From Flavobacteriales bacterium (lineage in GTDB: Bacteria > Bacteroidota > Bacteroidia > Flavobacteriales_E > Vicingaceae): DNA of 64,000 bases. The notes below the pieces were generated by a model, which saw nothing but the letters and a program-made list of their open reading frames with translations, ran no database searches and was not told the origin of the DNA. Shown piece by piece: positions 17,749 through 28,200 of this stretch. The position numbers and the translations under genes were made by a program. The stretch spans positions 124,001 to 188,000 of the forward strand of contig JABTUP010000001.1 in the NCBI GenBank assembly GCA_015075325.1, written 5' to 3'. Position 1 is the first letter of the stretch; the number at the start of each line of letters is the position of its first letter.

Positions 17749-17900
17749 CTTGTTAAATATTTAACAAATCCGGTTAATTTCATGAATATTCCACCTTTTA
17801 AAACCAATACCATCAATTCATTAATTAATAACAGATTGACTTATAATTGCTTAACTCAATTTTAATCGAATTCATTATAGTTTAGATGATTTATTTTTTT

Positions 17901-17908
17901 TATTTTTG
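17901..17908 (+). promoter_or_regulatory. -7 box upstream of the PKD protein cluster
   Basis: TATTTTTG matches TAnnTTTG, with TTTAG at 17881-17885 at about the right distance for the -33 element. It lies 66 nt upstream of the start at 17974. Confidence 0.5.
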
Positions 17909-17973
17909 GTGCAACTTACCTTTACTGAAGGTAGTCTTACTCAAAATAATTGAAGAACTTAATTTTTTTATAA

Positions 17974-20673
17974 ATGAAAAAAATAATATTATTTCTAACT
18001 GTAACAATGGGTTTATTTTTAAACCAAACAAAAGCTCAAGTAACAGTAAATAACACCAATACAGTTCAATTTTACGTTCAAAATGTGTTACTCGGAGGTG
18101 GTGTAACGGTTAGTAATATTACCTACAATGGTGTTCCAGCAGGAATTGTTGATGCAAAAGTTGGTCAATTTACAGATCCAACTTCTTCAGTAGGTTTAGC
18201 AAATGGAATGATACTGGCAACTGGTGATGCCATAATAGCTCAAGGACCAAACAGTTCTGGTGGTGCAGGAAACTCTGCTGGAATTGGAACTTCTGGACAA
18301 GACCCTGACTTAAGTGCAATTACAACCAATCCATTAAACGACCAGTGTATTGTTGAATTTGATTTTGTGCCACTCGGAGATACCCTTACTTTTAATTACG
18401 TTTTTGCTTCAGAAGAATATAACGAATATGTATGTTCAGATTACAATGATGTTTTTGGTTTTTTTCTAACAGGTAATGATCCATTAGGAGGCACATATAA
18501 TGCCTATAATTTAGCTAGAGTTCCAACACCTGGTGTTCCAGGTTCATTTACAAATACTCCAGTTGCAATTAACACAATTACTCCAGGAGTTGCAGGTTCA
18601 AATGGTGATGCGGCAAATTGTTCTGCAATCGACCCAAGTTGGACTGCATATAGTATTTACCATGTTACCAATAGTTCTAACAATTATCAATATGATGGTA
18701 GAACAGTTAGTTTGCCTGTATTTGCTTTAGTTAATTGTGGTGAAACATACCACATTAAAATGGCTATTGCCGATGTTCAAGATGGTGCTTTTGATTCGGG
18801 TGTATTTTTAGAAGCTGGTAGTTTTGCATCCAACGGATCTTTAGATGCTACAACAGCAGTTGTTCCTAATGATATCATGTTGTGTTCTCAACCTTACGAA
18901 ATTACTGTTAATGCAGGACCAACCCCTCCTCCAATCAGTTTTTGGGATTTTGGCGATGGAATTGGAACTTCAAATCTTGCAAATACAACCTATACCTATG
19001 CAGATACTGGAACTTATACTGTAACTTACATCGCCTCAGATCCTTCTGCATGTGTTGAGTCTGATACTGCTTATTTTACAGTTACCATAAGAGAAAATGT
19101 TCCTTTAGATGCTCAAATCAACATTCCTCCGTACGACCCTTGTTCTCCAGGTGGTTTAACCATTGATTTCGAATTTACTGGTGCTGGAGCCGATTCTATC
19201 CATTGGAATATGGGTAATGGAACTACATTTATCGATAGTACATCTTTTCAATACACCTATACTGTTGGAGGAAGTTATGTTTTAACTTTCCAAGCATGGG
19301 ATTTTGATTGTGGTGGGTATTCTCAAATTATAGATACCGTTCATTTCAACCCTAACTACACTCAAGTTAATGCAACTCCTCCTGGTAATCAATCTTTCTG
19401 TTCTCAACCTTATTTGGTGAATTTTGATGCTGGGGCTACTCCTCCGCCTAACAACTTCTGGGATTTTGGCGATGGCGTTGGTACTTCAACCCTTGCAAAC
19501 ACTTCTTATACTTATGCCGACACTGGTATTTATAACGTAATGTATGTGGCTATCGATTCTAGCACTTGTAATATTGCTGATACTGCTTATTTTACTGTTG
19601 AATTGATTAAACCTGAAGAATTGAATGCTCAATTCGTTATTCCTCCTTACGACCCTTGCTCTCCTAGTGGTTTAACTGTTCAGCTTGATTTTACTGGAAC
19701 TGGTGCCGATTCTATTTACTGGAATATGGGTGATGGAACTTCTTTTATTAATGATACTTCTGTTACTTATACTTACAATACTCCGGGTACTTTCTTCTTA
19801 GAATTTATTGCTTTTGATTTCGATTGTAATGTTTCTGATACCATTAGAGATACTATTTTTTACAATCCTACTACAACCACTGTTACTGCGGTTGTTCCAC
19901 CTAACATTACCATTTGTGGCTCTCCTTTAACTGTTAACTTCAACTCGGGTAGCCCTGCTCCTCCTCAAAATTTCTGGGATTTTGGTGATGGTAATACTTC
20001 TACTGCTATTGACCCTGCTCACAACTATGCTACTACTGGAACTTACACTGTAATGTTTGTCGCTATCGATTCTTCTACTTGTAACATTGCTGATAGTGCA
20101 ACTTTTAGCGTTAGTTTAGCTCAAGCTCCCGATTTAAATGTTAACATCGCTTACACACCACCAGTACCATGTGAAGCAACTAATTATAAAGTGGAACTAA
20201 GTGCTATTGGTTCTGGTGCCGATTCTATCTATTGGAATATGGGCGACGGAACAACATATATTGATTCTACTTTTATTGCCTACGAATATGCTTCTGCAGG
20301 TACATACAACATCGCTGTTTCATTGTTCAACTTCTTCTGTAACAGAATTGTAACCGAAAATTTAGTAGCAGAGTTTTATGAACCTAAAGAAACTAAGGGT
20401 ATCGTTCCTAACGTATTCACTCCTAATGGCGATAATTGGAACGACAAATTGGTTTTTGTTGGTGTTGACAATACTCAAGATTTTAGTATTAAAATATTCG
20501 ACCGTTGGGGTAGAAAAAAATTCGAATCTACTGATGCTACTGACCATTGGGATGGTGAAAATGCTTCGGAAGGTACTTACTTCTACGAACTTAAATATAC
20601 CGACGTATGTAGCAATATAGAAAAACTAGTTACTGGTACAGTTACGCTACTTAGAGGCCCTAAAAAACAGTAA
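17974..20673 (+). CDS. Secreted choice-of-anchor L / PKD-repeat protein with T9SS type B sorting domain (PKD protein A)
   Basis: An 899-residue exported protein. A signal peptide (MKKIILFLTVTMGLFLNQ, then TKAQ) is followed by a domain recognised as choice-of-anchor L (GMILATGDAIIAQGPNSSGG, FVFASEEYNEYVCSDYNDVF-like block, residues ~30-300). Six PKD modules follow from about residue 310, alternating FWDFGDG and WNMGDG/WNMGNG forms spaced about 85 residues apart. The end, from about residue 808 (GIVPNVFTPNGDNWND, IKIFDRWGRKKFES), is the gliding-motility-associated C-terminal domain used for type IX secretion and surface attachment. Likely a cell-surface adhesin or matrix protein (inference). 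The 3' third is nearly identical in DNA to the two genes downstream. Confidence 0.93.
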   Translation: MKKIILFLTVTMGLFLNQTKAQVTVNNTNTVQFYVQNVLLGGGVTVSNITYNGVPAGIVDAKVGQFTDPTSSVGLANGMILATGDAIIAQGPNSSGGAGNSAGIGTSGQDPDLSAITTNPLNDQCIVEFDFVPLGDTLTFNYVFASEEYNEYVCSDYNDVFGFFLTGNDPLGGTYNAYNLARVPTPGVPGSFTNTPVAINTITPGVAGSNGDAANCSAIDPSWTAYSIYHVTNSSNNYQYDGRTVSLPVFALVNCGETYHIKMAIADVQDGAFDSGVFLEAGSFASNGSLDATTAVVPNDIMLCSQPYEITVNAGPTPPPISFWDFGDGIGTSNLANTTYTYADTGTYTVTYIASDPSACVESDTAYFTVTIRENVPLDAQINIPPYDPCSPGGLTIDFEFTGAGADSIHWNMGNGTTFIDSTSFQYTYTVGGSYVLTFQAWDFDCGGYSQIIDTVHFNPNYTQVNATPPGNQSFCSQPYLVNFDAGATPPPNNFWDFGDGVGTSTLANTSYTYADTGIYNVMYVAIDSSTCNIADTAYFTVELIKPEELNAQFVIPPYDPCSPSGLTVQLDFTGTGADSIYWNMGDGTSFINDTSVTYTYNTPGTFFLEFIAFDFDCNVSDTIRDTIFYNPTTTTVTAVVPPNITICGSPLTVNFNSGSPAPPQNFWDFGDGNTSTAIDPAHNYATTGTYTVMFVAIDSSTCNIADSATFSVSLAQAPDLNVNIAYTPPVPCEATNYKVELSAIGSGADSIYWNMGDGTTYIDSTFIAYEYASAGTYNIAVSLFNFFCNRIVTENLVAEFYEPKETKGIVPNVFTPNGDNWNDKLVFVGVDNTQDFSIKIFDRWGRKKFESTDATDHWDGENASEGTYFYELKYTDVCSNIEKLVTGTVTLLRGPKKQ

Positions 20674-20693
20674 TTTTTACTTCCTTATAAAAT

Positions 20694-20721
20694 AAGCCCT
20701 TTGAAAAATTTCAAAGGGCTT
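20694..20721. terminator. Shared cluster terminator, copy 1
   Basis: Thirteen-base arms AAGCCCTTTGAAA and TTTCAAAGGGCTT, followed by a T tract, 20 nt after the stop of PKD protein A. The same hairpin follows all four PKD genes. Confidence 0.85.
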
Positions 20722-20902
20722 ATTTTTTTATAATACACCATCAATTTTTTTATTTAGGAGATTGATGCTTGTTAAAAAATTTTAACCAAACAAGCGATGT
20801 GTTAAAAAACATAGTATTTTTATCTAAAAACAAATAAAGTTTCACTATATGACAATAAATTAATATTTTAGCTGCAACTGTTTTTATAAAAAACAAGTCT
20901 TT

Positions 20903-20915
20903 AAAAAAAAAAAAA
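20903..20915 (+). repeat. A13 homopolymer upstream of PKD protein B1
   Basis: A run of 13 A bases ends 10 nt before the start codon at 20926; a second run of eight A sits in codons 2-5. An identical tract is at 25226-25238 before the duplicate. Such runs are prone to slippage, but no evidence of variation can be seen in one sequence. Confidence 0.6.
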
Positions 20916-20925
20916 TTAAAAATTT

Positions 20926-23900
20926 ATGATAAAAAAAATTAATCTACTTACTGCATTTTTATTGGTAGTAAATGTTATTGCTTTTGCTCATAACTATAAA
21001 GAATCTGATTATCACTTCACTGAAAATAAAGGGCAGTTAGATAATAAGGTAAAATATCATGCTAAAATACATGTTGGTGATATTTTCTTTGAGAAAAATG
21101 CGTTTACTTTCGATTTATTTAACGCTGAAGATTTAGATTTAGCGTATAAAGTAAGACACGATAAAAAATCTCGTGAGCTAAATGCAAACAAACCTATTAC
21201 ACTAAGAAAAAGTGCATATAGAATGAATTTTCTTAACTCAAATCCAAATGTTTTTCTTTCTACTACTGAGAATATTGGATATGTAAAAAACTACTTTATT
21301 GGTAATGATCCTTCTAAATGGGCTTCAGATGTTGAATCGTTTGAAAGACTTACCTATCATGAAATTTACAACGGAATTAGTGCCGAAATATACACACAAG
21401 ATGATCATTTAAAATATGATTTTATTGTAAAAGCTGGTGCTAATCCTAGTGATATTGTTGTTAATTACGATGGAGTTATTAGTTTAAATCTCAACCATGG
21501 TATTTTAGAAATTAGCCTTAAAAACACTTCTGTAAAAGAACTAAAACCAATTGCATATCAATACATACAAGGAAAAAAACAGTTGATAGATTGTGAATTT
21601 GTTGTTAATGGTACCAACGTATCATTTAAATTTCCTCAAGGATATGATAACACAAAAGAATTAATAATTGACCCAACTTGGATATTCTCTACATTAACAG
21701 GTTCTACTGCCGATAACTGGGGTTTTACTGCAACTTACGATGATAGTGGCAACTTTTATGGTGGAGGTATTGCCTTTGCTTCGGGTTTTCCAACAACAAC
21801 TGGTGCATATGATGTTTCTTTTGGAGGAGTTATTGATGCAGCAATAATTAAATACAATCCTTTAGGAACTGCTAGAGTTTATGCAACTTACATCGGAGGT
21901 TCTCAAGCAGATCAACCTCATAGTTTAGTAACCAATGATTTAGGTGAATTAGTAATTTATGGTGTAACAGGATCAAACAATTTTCCAACACAAAATGCTT
22001 TCGATGCGACTTTTAATGGAGGTACTTCCGTTGCTCCAAATGCTGCGACATTCTCTAATGGGTCGGATATTTTTGTAACAAAATTAAATGCCGCAGGAAA
22101 TGGTTTAATTGGTAGTACTTATGTGGGAGGAACAGGAAACGACGGATTTTCCTTAAATACAAGTTTACAATATAACTATTCAGATGAAAATAGAGGTGAA
22201 GTTGTAATTGACAACAATGGTGATATCTATGTTGCTTCAACCACAATTTCAACAAATTTTCCAACAACACCAGGAAGCCATAAACAAACCAACTCTGGAA
22301 ATTATGATGCCGTTGTTTTTAAACTTACTCCAACATTAAACGCTCTTACATGGTCAACATATTTAGGAGGTTCTAGCGGTGATGCTGGATATTCTATTCG
22401 TGTTAATGAATCAAATAACACCATAGTAGTTTGTGGAGGAACAGTAAGTAACAACATTGGAACCACTCCTGGAGTAATTAACCCAACCTATGGTGGATCT
22501 ACCGATGGATACATTGGTGTATTTAATAATTCTAATGGTTCTTTAAATGCACTTTCATATGTTGGAACTGCTGGATATGACCAAGCTTATATTGTTGAAG
22601 TAGATAAATTTGGAAATGTATTTACAACAGGTCAAACAAAAGGTGCATATCCTGTTACTAGTGGAGTTTATAGTAATCCAGGTTCATCTCAATTTATTCA
22701 TAAAATGAATAGTTCTTTATCTTCAACTGATTTTAGTACAGTTTTTGGAAGAGGCCAGAATAGTTCTATTGACATATCTATTACAGCATTTTTGGTTGAT
22801 AATTGTAGTAATGTTTATGTTGCTGGTTGGGGAGGCGGAAGTAATAACGAAGGAACTACTTCAGGATTACCTGTTACAACTGGAGCAATAAAAAGTACAA
22901 CAGATGGTGGTGATTTTTACTTCATTGTTTTAGAAAGAGATGCTGCTAGCTTATTGTACGGAACTTTTTTTGGACATAATAGTTCGCAAGAACATGTTGA
23001 TGGTGGTACTTCCCGTTTTGACAAAAGAGGAACCATTTATCAAGGCGTATGTGCTGCTTGTGGCGGTGGAAATAATTTCCCGTCTTCTCCTGGTGCTTAT
23101 TCTAGTACAAACGGTTCTTCAAACTGTAATTTCGGTGCAATTAAAATTGGACTTGAATTCCAAGGTATAGTTGCAAATGCCGACGATCCAGGAGATGTTT
23201 TATTGTGTGGAACTCCATATAATGTCGATTTTAATGCAGGTTCAACACCACCACCTCTAACTTTCTGGGATTTTGGTGATGGAAATACGCTAGGAATTGG
23301 TAGCTTTAATACTCCAACTCATACTTATGCTGATACTGGCAGCTATACCGTTATGTATGTAGCAATTGATTCATCTTCTTGTAATATTGCTGATACTGTG
23401 TTTTTTGACGTAAGAGTTATAAACAATGGAACGCTTGATGCTCAAATCAATATTCCTCCTTATGACCCCTGTGATGATAGTTTAACTGTTCAATTCGCAT
23501 TTACAGGTAGTGGAGCTGATTCTCTTTATTGGAATATGGGTGATGGAACTATATTTATTAACGATACTCTCATCAACTATACTTATACAACAAATGGGGT
23601 TTTTCCAATTTTATTTGAGGCTTACGACTTTGCTTGTGGTGGATTTAATACAGTTCGAGACACTATTTATTTTACTCCTAACTTTACTCAGGTTAATGCT
23701 ACTCCTCCTGGTAATCAATCTTTCTGTTCTCAACCTTATTTGGTGAATTTTGATGCTGGGGCTACTCCTCCGCCTAACAACTTCTGGGATTTTGGCGATG
23801 GTGTTGGTTCTTCTATTCTTCCTAATCCACAATACACGTATGGCGATACTGGTACTTATACCGTAATGTATGTGGCTATCGATTCTAGTACTTGTAACAT

Positions 23901-24996
23901 TGCTGATACTGCTTATTTTACTGTTGAATTGATTAAACCTGAAGAATTAGATGCTCAATTCGTTATTCCTCCTTACGACCCTTGTCAACCAACATTAACC
24001 GTTCAGTTTGATTTTACTGGAACTGGTGCCGATTCTATTTACTGGAACATGGGTGATGGCACTTCTTTTATCAACAACATTTCGGTTAATTATACTTACA
24101 ACACACCGGGTGTTTATCCTGTTGAGTTTATTGCTTTCGATTTCGATTGTAATGTTTCCGATACCATTAGAGATACTATCTATTTCAATCCTACTACAAC
24201 CACTGTTACTGCGGTTGTTCCACCTAACATTACCATTTGTGGCTCTCCTTTAACTGTTAACTTCAACTCGGGTAGCCCTGCTCCTCCTCAAAATTTCTGG
24301 GATTTTGGTGATGGTAATACTTCTACTGCTATTGACCCTGCTCACAACTATGCTACTACTGGAACTTACACTGTAATGTTTGTCGCTATCGATTCTTCTA
24401 CTTGTAACATTGCTGATAGTGCAACTTTTAGCGTTAGTTTAGCTCAAGCTCCCGATTTAAATGTTAACATCGCTTACACACCACCAGTACCATGTGAAGC
24501 AACTAATTATAAAGTGGAACTAAGTGCTATTGGTTCTGGTGCCGATTCTATCTATTGGAATATGGGCGACGGAACAACATATATTGATTCTACTTTTATT
24601 GCCTACGAATATGCTTCTGCAGGTACATACAACATCGCTGTTTCATTGTTCAACTTCTTCTGTAACAGAATTGTAACCGAAAATTTAGTAGCAGAGTTTT
24701 ATGAACCTAAAGAAACTAAGGGCATTGTTCCAAACGTATTCACTCCTAATGGCGATAATTGGAACGACAAATTAGTTTTTGTTGGTGTTGACAATACTCA
24801 AGATTTTAGTATTAAAATATTCGACCGTTGGGGTAGAAAAAAATTCGAATCTACTGATGCTACAGACCATTGGGATGGTGAAAATGCCTCGGAAGGTACT
24901 TACTTCTATGAGCTTAAATATACCGACGTTTGTAGCAACATAGAAAAACTAGTTACTGGTACAGTTACGCTACTTAGAGGCCCTAAAAAACAGTAA
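20926..24996 (+). CDS. Secreted SBBP beta-propeller / PKD-repeat protein with T9SS type B sorting domain (copy B1)
   Basis: A 1356-residue exported protein. The signal peptide is within MIKKINLLTAFLLVVNVIAFA. Residues ~30-250 form a conserved N-terminal domain (FTENKGQLDNKVKYHAKI), then a beta-propeller region of SBBP-like repeats (residues ~250-740; repeated YIGGSQADQPHSL, YVGGTGNDGFSL, YLGGSSGDAGYS blocks). Six PKD modules follow (about 745-1260), again alternating WDFGDG and WNMGDG, then the gliding-motility C-terminal sorting domain (~1265-1356) ending RGPKKQ. It differs from the next gene by one residue (Ser1231 here, Ala there). Its last few hundred bases and downstream spacer match PKD protein A, which marks it as a chimera. 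Confidence 0.93.
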   Translation: MIKKINLLTAFLLVVNVIAFAHNYKESDYHFTENKGQLDNKVKYHAKIHVGDIFFEKNAFTFDLFNAEDLDLAYKVRHDKKSRELNANKPITLRKSAYRMNFLNSNPNVFLSTTENIGYVKNYFIGNDPSKWASDVESFERLTYHEIYNGISAEIYTQDDHLKYDFIVKAGANPSDIVVNYDGVISLNLNHGILEISLKNTSVKELKPIAYQYIQGKKQLIDCEFVVNGTNVSFKFPQGYDNTKELIIDPTWIFSTLTGSTADNWGFTATYDDSGNFYGGGIAFASGFPTTTGAYDVSFGGVIDAAIIKYNPLGTARVYATYIGGSQADQPHSLVTNDLGELVIYGVTGSNNFPTQNAFDATFNGGTSVAPNAATFSNGSDIFVTKLNAAGNGLIGSTYVGGTGNDGFSLNTSLQYNYSDENRGEVVIDNNGDIYVASTTISTNFPTTPGSHKQTNSGNYDAVVFKLTPTLNALTWSTYLGGSSGDAGYSIRVNESNNTIVVCGGTVSNNIGTTPGVINPTYGGSTDGYIGVFNNSNGSLNALSYVGTAGYDQAYIVEVDKFGNVFTTGQTKGAYPVTSGVYSNPGSSQFIHKMNSSLSSTDFSTVFGRGQNSSIDISITAFLVDNCSNVYVAGWGGGSNNEGTTSGLPVTTGAIKSTTDGGDFYFIVLERDAASLLYGTFFGHNSSQEHVDGGTSRFDKRGTIYQGVCAACGGGNNFPSSPGAYSSTNGSSNCNFGAIKIGLEFQGIVANADDPGDVLLCGTPYNVDFNAGSTPPPLTFWDFGDGNTLGIGSFNTPTHTYADTGSYTVMYVAIDSSSCNIADTVFFDVRVINNGTLDAQINIPPYDPCDDSLTVQFAFTGSGADSLYWNMGDGTIFINDTLINYTYTTNGVFPILFEAYDFACGGFNTVRDTIYFTPNFTQVNATPPGNQSFCSQPYLVNFDAGATPPPNNFWDFGDGVGSSILPNPQYTYGDTGTYTVMYVAIDSSTCNIADTAYFTVELIKPEELDAQFVIPPYDPCQPTLTVQFDFTGTGADSIYWNMGDGTSFINNISVNYTYNTPGVYPVEFIAFDFDCNVSDTIRDTIYFNPTTTTVTAVVPPNITICGSPLTVNFNSGSPAPPQNFWDFGDGNTSTAIDPAHNYATTGTYTVMFVAIDSSTCNIADSATFSVSLAQAPDLNVNIAYTPPVPCEATNYKVELSAIGSGADSIYWNMGDGTTYIDSTFIAYEYASAGTYNIAVSLFNFFCNRIVTENLVAEFYEPKETKGIVPNVFTPNGDNWNDKLVFVGVDNTQDFSIKIFDRWGRKKFESTDATDHWDGENASEGTYFYELKYTDVCSNIEKLVTGTVTLLRGPKKQ

Positions 24997-25016
24997 TTTT
25001 TACTTCCTTATAAAAT

Positions 25017-25044
25017 AAGCCCTTTGAAAAATTTCAAAGGGCTT
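25017..25044. terminator. Shared cluster terminator, copy 2
   Basis: The same 13-bp-arm hairpin as at 20694-20721, inside a 252-bp spacer that repeats 20674-20925 base for base as far as I compared. Confidence 0.85.
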
Positions 25045-25248
25045 ATTTTTTTATAATACACCATCAATTTTTTTATTTAGGAGATTGATGCTTGTTAAAA
25101 AATTTTAACCAAACAAGCGATGTGTTAAAAAACATAGTATTTTTATCTAAAAACAAATAAAGTTTCACTATATGACAATAAATTAATATTTTAGCTGCAA
25201 CTGTTTTTATAAAAAACAAGTCTTTAAAAAAAAAAAAATTAAAAATTT

Positions 25249-28200
25249 ATGATAAAAAAAATTAATCTACTTACTGCATTTTTATTGGTAGTAAATGTTA
25301 TTGCTTTTGCTCATAACTATAAAGAATCTGATTATCACTTCACTGAAAATAAAGGGCAGTTAGATAATAAGGTAAAATATCATGCTAAAATACATGTTGG
25401 TGATATTTTCTTTGAGAAAAATGCGTTTACTTTCGATTTATTTAACGCTGAAGATTTAGATTTAGCGTATAAAGTAAGACACGATAAAAAATCTCGTGAG
25501 CTAAATGCAAACAAACCTATTACACTAAGAAAAAGTGCATATAGAATGAATTTTCTTAACTCAAATCCAAATGTTTTTCTTTCTACTACTGAGAATATTG
25601 GATATGTAAAAAACTACTTTATTGGTAATGATCCTTCTAAATGGGCTTCAGATGTTGAATCGTTTGAAAGACTTACCTATCATGAAATTTACAACGGAAT
25701 TAGTGCCGAAATATACACACAAGATGATCATTTAAAATATGATTTTATTGTAAAAGCTGGTGCTAATCCTAGTGATATTGTTGTTAATTACGATGGAGTT
25801 ATTAGTTTAAATCTCAACCATGGTATTTTAGAAATTAGCCTTAAAAACACTTCTGTAAAAGAACTAAAACCAATTGCATATCAATACATACAAGGAAAAA
25901 AACAGTTGATAGATTGTGAATTTGTTGTTAATGGTACCAACGTATCATTTAAATTTCCTCAAGGATATGATAACACAAAAGAATTAATAATTGACCCAAC
26001 TTGGATATTCTCTACATTAACAGGTTCTACTGCCGATAACTGGGGTTTTACTGCAACTTACGATGATAGTGGCAACTTTTATGGTGGAGGTATTGCCTTT
26101 GCTTCGGGTTTTCCAACAACAACTGGTGCATATGATGTTTCTTTTGGAGGAGTTATTGATGCAGCAATAATTAAATACAATCCTTTAGGAACTGCTAGAG
26201 TTTATGCAACTTACATCGGAGGTTCTCAAGCAGATCAACCTCATAGTTTAGTAACCAATGATTTAGGTGAATTAGTAATTTATGGTGTAACAGGATCAAA
26301 CAATTTTCCAACACAAAATGCTTTCGATGCGACTTTTAATGGAGGTACTTCCGTTGCTCCAAATGCTGCGACATTCTCTAATGGGTCGGATATTTTTGTA
26401 ACAAAATTAAATGCCGCAGGAAATGGTTTAATTGGTAGTACTTATGTGGGAGGAACAGGAAACGACGGATTTTCCTTAAATACAAGTTTACAATATAACT
26501 ATTCAGATGAAAATAGAGGTGAAGTTGTAATTGACAACAATGGTGATATCTATGTTGCTTCAACCACAATTTCAACAAATTTTCCAACAACACCAGGAAG
26601 CCATAAACAAACCAACTCTGGAAATTATGATGCCGTTGTTTTTAAACTTACTCCAACATTAAACGCTCTTACATGGTCAACATATTTAGGAGGTTCTAGC
26701 GGTGATGCTGGATATTCTATTCGTGTTAATGAATCAAATAACACCATAGTAGTTTGTGGAGGAACAGTAAGTAACAACATTGGAACCACTCCTGGAGTAA
26801 TTAACCCAACCTATGGTGGATCTACCGATGGATACATTGGTGTATTTAATAATTCTAATGGTTCTTTAAATGCACTTTCATATGTTGGAACTGCTGGATA
26901 TGACCAAGCTTATATTGTTGAAGTAGATAAATTTGGAAATGTATTTACAACAGGTCAAACAAAAGGTGCATATCCTGTTACTAGTGGAGTTTATAGTAAT
27001 CCAGGTTCATCTCAATTTATTCATAAAATGAATAGTTCTTTATCTTCAACTGATTTTAGTACAGTTTTTGGAAGAGGCCAGAATAGTTCTATTGACATAT
27101 CTATTACAGCATTTTTGGTTGATAATTGTAGTAATGTTTATGTTGCTGGTTGGGGAGGCGGAAGTAATAACGAAGGAACTACTTCAGGATTACCTGTTAC
27201 AACTGGAGCAATAAAAAGTACAACAGATGGTGGTGATTTTTACTTCATTGTTTTAGAAAGAGATGCTGCTAGCTTATTGTACGGAACTTTTTTTGGACAT
27301 AATAGTTCGCAAGAACATGTTGATGGTGGTACTTCCCGTTTTGACAAAAGAGGAACCATTTATCAAGGCGTATGTGCTGCTTGTGGCGGTGGAAATAATT
27401 TCCCGTCTTCTCCTGGTGCTTATTCTAGTACAAACGGTTCTTCAAACTGTAATTTCGGTGCAATTAAAATTGGACTTGAATTCCAAGGTATAGTTGCAAA
27501 TGCCGACGATCCAGGAGATGTTTTATTGTGTGGAACTCCATATAATGTCGATTTTAATGCAGGTTCAACACCACCACCTCTAACTTTCTGGGATTTTGGT
27601 GATGGAAATACGCTAGGAATTGGTAGCTTTAATACTCCAACTCATACTTATGCTGATACTGGCAGCTATACCGTTATGTATGTAGCAATTGATTCATCTT
27701 CTTGTAATATTGCTGATACTGTGTTTTTTGACGTAAGAGTTATAAACAATGGAACGCTTGATGCTCAAATCAATATTCCTCCTTATGACCCCTGTGATGA
27801 TAGTTTAACTGTTCAATTCGCATTTACAGGTAGTGGAGCTGATTCTCTTTATTGGAATATGGGTGATGGAACTATATTTATTAACGATACTCTCATCAAC
27901 TATACTTATACAACAAATGGGGTTTTTCCAATTTTATTTGAGGCTTACGACTTTGCTTGTGGTGGATTTAATACAGTTCGAGACACTATTTATTTTACTC
28001 CTAACTTTACTCAGGTTAATGCTACTCCTCCTGGTAATCAATCTTTCTGTTCTCAACCTTATTTGGTGAATTTTGATGCTGGGGCTACTCCTCCGCCTAA
28101 CAACTTCTGGGATTTTGGCGATGGTGTTGGTTCTTCTATTCTTCCTAATCCACAATACACGTATGGCGATACTGGTACTTATACCGTAATGTATGTGGCT

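Larger units (their letters stand above)
20926..25248 (+). repeat. Tandem duplication unit 1 (4323 bp)
   Basis: The unit is one 1356-codon gene plus a 252-bp spacer. The start of the second gene is exactly 4323 bp after the first. The translations are identical apart from residue 1231, and every spot-checked DNA stretch upstream of the last 400 bp is identical, including the A13 tract. Confidence 0.92.

Noticed and set aside
17750-17767. 18-bp palindrome after ppx as a transcription terminator
   Set aside because: It is AT-only with no loop and no T tract; I mention it only within the ppx entry.
22055-22270. Antisense and alternate-frame ORFs within the PKD genes and elsewhere
   Set aside because: They lie wholly inside strong genes, have low-complexity Leu/Ile-rich translations and no signal of their own, so they are frame shadows.
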